In this document: positions 60,332 to 64,000 of the stretch, in pieces
Layout: the number at the start of each line of letters is the position of its first letter
Position numbering within the stretch: position 1 is the stretch's first letter
The notes under the pieces: model-generated
What the model was told of the DNA's origin: nothing
The model's input: the letters and a program-made list of their open reading frames with translations, nothing else
Database searches by the model: none
Assembly (NCBI RefSeq): GCF_000212395.1
Contig: NC_015499.1
Span: 1,251,421-1,315,420 of the forward strand
DNA: 64,000 nucleotides
Direction of reading: 5' to 3'
From: Thermodesulfobium narugense DSM 14796
Lineage (GTDB): Bacteria > Thermodesulfobiota > Thermodesulfobiia > Thermodesulfobiales > Thermodesulfobiaceae
Position numbers and translations under genes: made by a program

Positions 60332-63300
60332 TTACAAAAGCTCTTCTAATTTATCATATAATAACAAAACAGGGTGCAAGTTGTTAGCAGAAAGTTTTGA
60401 TGTGGTATTCAGTCTTTCATTATAATCTTCAAATATTTGCTTCTTTGCAGCAACAAAAGCATCCACGTTTCCATTAAAATCGCTAAGTATCTTTATTGTT
60501 AATTTCACAATAAAGAAAACATATTTCTTAATCATGGAAAATTGTGCAAATCTATCCCATTCGTTTACTACTCTGATGGAATTAATATAATCAATTGTTT
60601 TTTGAATGCCAAATTTTTCACTTATCTTTTCAATTGTTTCTATTGTAAGTATGAAGTTTTTATCTGTTTTTCTTGTTATATAATAAGCCAAAATAAAGTC
60701 ATCAATAAAATAGTTATATGCGATTTTTTCTGAAAGTTCCTTAGAAAAGTACCTAGATAATTCTTTCACTTTGCTTTCAAATTTTGATTTAAATATTCCA
60801 TCCTTTATTGTGTTTTCTTTATAATACTCTAAATAATTTAACATCTCTTGTTTGTACACGTACTCTATTATTGAATCGCCAAATAGATATATTTGATTTG
60901 TAGCAAAGCGCTCTATTGCGTAAAAAATATCAATTATTGTTTGATAAATCAAAGTTTGATCAACTTTATTTTCGTACAAAAAGATTTCATTCCTAATATT
61001 TTGCACATCAAGAAGATCATAAATAAAGATTAGAGTTTTTATAATGCTTGTATAAGAAAATCCAGTCAGCATATTTATTTTTGCTATTGCTCCTACTCCA
61101 TTACTATTAACTACAAGATTTGTAATATAAGTTGAAGCTATTTCTTTTTTCAATAAATGTTTCTCTATATAATCCTTGTATACTTGTCTTGTTGAAGGTG
61201 CAAAATACAACAAAACATACTTATCAATCAAGTGTTTGTCAAAATTTACTTCCTTCAAAAGGCTTGTATATACATACATTTTCAAAAAGGATAGCATAAT
61301 AGAAAGTTCTGGTTTTGTATATCCAATGTGTGAATCAACTCTTGCAGCTAGTGTTTTCTTATTAGGGAAAGTATACTCAGTTTCATTAAACAAATTTTCA
61401 TTTTTCAGAAATTCTACTAGTTCAAAAAATACTTCTGGTTCATTTTTTGATCTTATTTCATCTAAAGACACTGCCAAACTTTGCATATAGTTATGATCAA
61501 GTACTCTTTGAACTACCTCAGGCGTTAACTTTTTTAAAATCTTATTTCTTTCGTTTAAATCTTTTACGACTTTTGACTCCATCAGATCGTTAAGCAAAAT
61601 TTTAAGATTTACTTCTTGATCTGATAAATCTACTCCTGCAGAGTTGTCTAGTGAGTCCGTATTTATTTTTCCGCCTAGCAAGGCATATTCAACTCTAGCC
61701 TTCTGTGTAAAGCCCAAATTAGCGCCTTCTCCTACAACCATCGCCCTTACTTCATTTGCATTTATCCTTACATTATCATTCGTTTTATCTCCAACATCTT
61801 CATGTGTTTCAGAGCTAGCCTTCACATAAGTACCAATGCCGCCCATCCACAAGAGATCTACCTTTGCTCTCAATATCAACTTAACAAGTTCATCCGAAGA
61901 AACGCTGTCTTTTTCAGTTCCTAAAAACATCTTTACTTCTTGACTCAGTGGTATTGAGCGCTCATCTCTTGCACATACAAATCCGCCCTTTGAAAGAAGT
62001 TCTTTGTTGTAGTGACTCCAGGTTAGAGAATTATCAAACAGCCTTTTTCTTTCTTTATAAGAAATTTCAATATCTGGATTGGGATCGACAAATATCTCTT
62101 TACCGTTAAAAGCAGCCTTTAAACAAATATTTTTTAACTCTATCATAGCATTACCAAACACGTCACCACTCATATCCCCTACGCCAACCACAGATATAGA
62201 GGTGTTATCCAAATTTATTCCAAGTTCTCTAAAATGCCTCTTAACACAAACTAAAGCACCTTTTGAAGTAATGCCCAATTCTTTGTGGTCATAACCATAT
62301 TTTCCACCTGAAGCAAACGCGTCTTTAAGCCAAAATTTATATTCTTCTTGTACAATTTCATTTGCAATATCAGAAAATTTAGCAGTACCCTTATCTGCAG
62401 CAACAACTAGATATGGATCAAAATCGTCATAGCAAACTACATTAACTGGCCTTAATTTTTCATTTGACACTGAATAATTGTCGGTAACATCTAACATGCC
62501 TCTAATCAAAGTTTTATAAGATTCTATAGCTTTTTCTTGTACATCACCGTTTGGCTGCTTAATTATAAATCCACCCTTTGAACCAACAGGGACAATTACA
62601 GCATTTTTTACCATCTGAGTTTTCATCAATTCCAAAATTTCAAGCCTGAAGTCATCCTTTCTATCACTCCATCTAATGCCACCTCTAGCAACTTTTCCAC
62701 CCCTTAAATGACAACCTTCCATCAAATAAGAGTGTACATATATCTCATACATAGGTCTTGGCAAAGGCATCTTAATAATTTTTGATGAATCTATTTTAAG
62801 TGAAATATAATGATAAAGCTTGTCTTTATAAAAGTTTGTTCTAAGTGTTGAATCAATTATATTCATAATTGCTACTAGAATTTTGTATTCTTGGATGTTA
62901 TTTATACCTTCGAGTAAATTATTAATTTGATTTGAAATTTCAACTGTTTTTCTTGCGCCCTTTTCAATATTTGGATTAAATTTTTGATCAAACAATTCAA
63001 TAAAGAGTCTAGATATATTTGAATATTTTACCAAAGCTGTGTATAAAGATTTTCTTTTAATATTGAAATCTATTTGCATTAAATAATTACAAATCGTTCT
63101 TAATAGATCAATTTGTTTAAAATTCATAAATTCCTTCGTAGCAAGTGTGTTTAGCTCATCATTTTCCACCACATTATTAATTATGGCTATAAAATTTTCC
63201 TGAACTATTGATGCATTTTTTTCGATCTCAGCACTAATGTCCTCTATATTGTATCTTTGGATAAGAATTTTTTTGTCGTTTGCCACTATTTCATAGAAAT

Positions 63301-63598
63301 TCCCATATACAGCATTTAATCCTAGATTTTTTAAAATCGGCAATACTTCGTACAAGGGTATTTTGCAAAAAGAATAAATTTTAAAAAATAGGTTGTCGTC
63401 TTTTTTAATAATTCTTACCTGTTTTTGCCCTTTTTTTATAAGCAAATCAAAAGCATCACTATCAATTATCGCCTCTTGGGGCGTAACGTTTAACCTATAA
63501 TCATCACTAAAAAAAGAAAAATATTGAGATGCTATTTTATTGCCTTTTGACAACCTTTCATACTCTTGTTTCCAGGTTGAAAAATCTTGAGATGACAT
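60332..63598 (-). CDS. Large NAD-specific glutamate dehydrogenase
   Basis: This 1088-residue protein is of the large GDH class (GDH-115/180), which deaminates glutamate to 2-oxoglutarate with NAD+. The catalytic region has GGIRWSDRKDDFRLEILELM and VPVGSKGGF; the nucleotide-binding region includes VVGVGDMSGDVFGNA. It lacks the extra N-terminal extension of the 180-kDa forms, which are about 1600 residues. Upstream is a RidA gene and downstream cyuA, consistent with amino acid fermentation or oxidation. Confidence 0.92.
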   Translation of the reverse strand: MSSQDFSTWKQEYERLSKGNKIASQYFSFFSDDYRLNVTPQEAIIDSDAFDLLIKKGQKQVRIIKKDDNLFFKIYSFCKIPLYEVLPILKNLGLNAVYGNFYEIVANDKKILIQRYNIEDISAEIEKNASIVQENFIAIINNVVENDELNTLATKEFMNFKQIDLLRTICNYLMQIDFNIKRKSLYTALVKYSNISRLFIELFDQKFNPNIEKGARKTVEISNQINNLLEGINNIQEYKILVAIMNIIDSTLRTNFYKDKLYHYISLKIDSSKIIKMPLPRPMYEIYVHSYLMEGCHLRGGKVARGGIRWSDRKDDFRLEILELMKTQMVKNAVIVPVGSKGGFIIKQPNGDVQEKAIESYKTLIRGMLDVTDNYSVSNEKLRPVNVVCYDDFDPYLVVAADKGTAKFSDIANEIVQEEYKFWLKDAFASGGKYGYDHKELGITSKGALVCVKRHFRELGINLDNTSISVVGVGDMSGDVFGNAMIELKNICLKAAFNGKEIFVDPNPDIEISYKERKRLFDNSLTWSHYNKELLSKGGFVCARDERSIPLSQEVKMFLGTEKDSVSSDELVKLILRAKVDLLWMGGIGTYVKASSETHEDVGDKTNDNVRINANEVRAMVVGEGANLGFTQKARVEYALLGGKINTDSLDNSAGVDLSDQEVNLKILLNDLMESKVVKDLNERNKILKKLTPEVVQRVLDHNYMQSLAVSLDEIRSKNEPEVFFELVEFLKNENLFNETEYTFPNKKTLAARVDSHIGYTKPELSIMLSFLKMYVYTSLLKEVNFDKHLIDKYVLLYFAPSTRQVYKDYIEKHLLKKEIASTYITNLVVNSNGVGAIAKINMLTGFSYTSIIKTLIFIYDLLDVQNIRNEIFLYENKVDQTLIYQTIIDIFYAIERFATNQIYLFGDSIIEYVYKQEMLNYLEYYKENTIKDGIFKSKFESKVKELSRYFSKELSEKIAYNYFIDDFILAYYITRKTDKNFILTIETIEKISEKFGIQKTIDYINSIRVVNEWDRFAQFSMIKKYVFFIVKLTIKILSDFNGNVDAFVAAKKQIFEDYNERLNTTSKLSANNLHPVLLLYDKLEELL

Positions 63599-63652
63599 AA
63601 TTATCTCCTTTCACATACATCCAATGTTAAATTTTAAAGATTCTCAAACTTT

Positions 63653-64000
63653 TCATGATTCAAAACTTGCTATAGCTTCGATCTCTACTCGTCCTCCCTT
63701 TGGTAATTTAGAAACCTCAATAGCAGATCTTGCAGGCAGAATATTTTTAAAATAATTAGCATACACTTCATTTATTAAAGCAAATTCATTTATGTCAGTC
63801 AAAAAAACTGTTGTTTTTACTACATTATCTAATGTAAGATTAACAGAACTTAATACAGATCTCAAATTCTTTAAGGCTTGATCGAACTGTGATTTAGTAT
63901 CTTCGCCAGCAAAACTTCCTGTTTTTGGATCTATCCCCAGCTGACCAGAAACAAAAACAAATCCATTAGCGATTATTGCTTGAGAATAAGGACCAACAGC
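63653..64000 (-). CDS. ridA: RidA-family reactive imine/enamine deaminase (partial)
   Basis: The gene runs off the right edge; 115 C-terminal residues are visible. GPYSQAIIANGFVFVSGQLG, FDQALKNL and the C-terminal PARSAIEVSKLPKGGRVEIEA, with the substrate arginine after PA, identify RidA. It hydrolyses 2-aminoacrylate and related imines released by PLP- or iron-sulfur-dependent amino acid lyases. Its place 54 bp upstream of glutamate dehydrogenase and near CyuA suggests protection during cysteine or serine breakdown. The N-terminal methionine is outside the window. Confidence 0.93.
   Translation of the reverse strand, partial: AVGPYSQAIIANGFVFVSGQLGIDPKTGSFAGEDTKSQFDQALKNLRSVLSSVNLTLDNVVKTTVFLTDINEFALINEVYANYFKNILPARSAIEVSKLPKGGRVEIEAIASFES

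Overview
The window is 64 kb of gene-dense, AT-rich chromosome from what looks like an anaerobic, thermophilic bacterium with a two-membrane envelope. Several independent clues point this way: an alternative (siroheme-dependent) heme pathway with two radical SAM enzymes, typical of sulfate reducers; a TtuA-TrmI pair that makes heat-stabilising tRNA T-loop modifications; apolipoprotein N-acyltransferase (Lnt), which implies an outer membrane with lipoproteins; and oxygen-sensitive [4Fe-4S] or radical enzymes throughout. Firmicute-like features (CodY, YacL-type PIN/TRAM protein, ScpA/ScpB, GntR, a Bacillus-like Pho box) sit alongside. The combination is consistent with a Thermodesulfobium-like lineage. 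That assignment is inference; no rRNA is present to prove it.

Layout. 1-4.5 kb: ahb heme genes (partial ahbD-like, hemB, ahbC-like), an Mrp-type ATPase and a COG2509 flavoprotein, all on the minus strand. 4.6-6.4 kb: pyruvate kinase with its own terminator. 6.5-9.3 kb: a lone 922-residue WD40 protein. 9.3-15.6 kb: a DMT transporter, the ttuA-trmI operon, and a CofE-like / IspDF / YacL-like cluster. 15.6-25.2 kb: lnt, a phosphoribosyltransferase, an AmrS-like radical SAM enzyme, two exported proteins, tRNA-Pro(GGG), a fused PurS-PurL-PurQ and prmC. 25.2-43.8 kb: one GntR regulator (plus strand) facing a very long minus-strand run with tiny gaps or overlaps. Read 5' to 3' this run is speE, ACT, DUF711, era, surE, codY, a secreted repeat protein, pdp, a DHH-CBS-nucleotidyltransferase, an M50 protease, an HD-like protein, trpS, scpA, scpB, a RodZ-like gene, rimO, cinA, thpR, tatC and nudix.

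43.8-64 kb is accessory metabolism: acetyl-CoA synthetase with a clear promoter/operator, a cupin, a Tat-exported HD-domain protein, a Tat-exported alkaline phosphatase preceded by a four-repeat Pho box, a tricarballylate/citrate-type tcu cluster (MFS, TcuA, TcuB) followed by a remnant of a methylisocitrate-lyase-like gene, a second MFS carrier, a BacA/YddA-type ABC transporter, a globin-coupled diguanylate cyclase, and a cysteine/glutamate catabolic group (YheO/DauR-like regulator, CyuA-like desulfidase, large NAD-glutamate dehydrogenase, RidA).

Functionally the genes link up. TatC can export the two Tat substrates. RidA would remove the aminoacrylate released by CyuA. TrmI m1A58 and TtuA s2U54 act on the same tRNA loop. 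No phage, insertion sequence, CRISPR array or rRNA was seen. The most unusual items are the cysteine-bearing CodY, the phosphate-regulated exported pair, the tcu cluster with its broken lyase gene, and the orphan WD40 protein.
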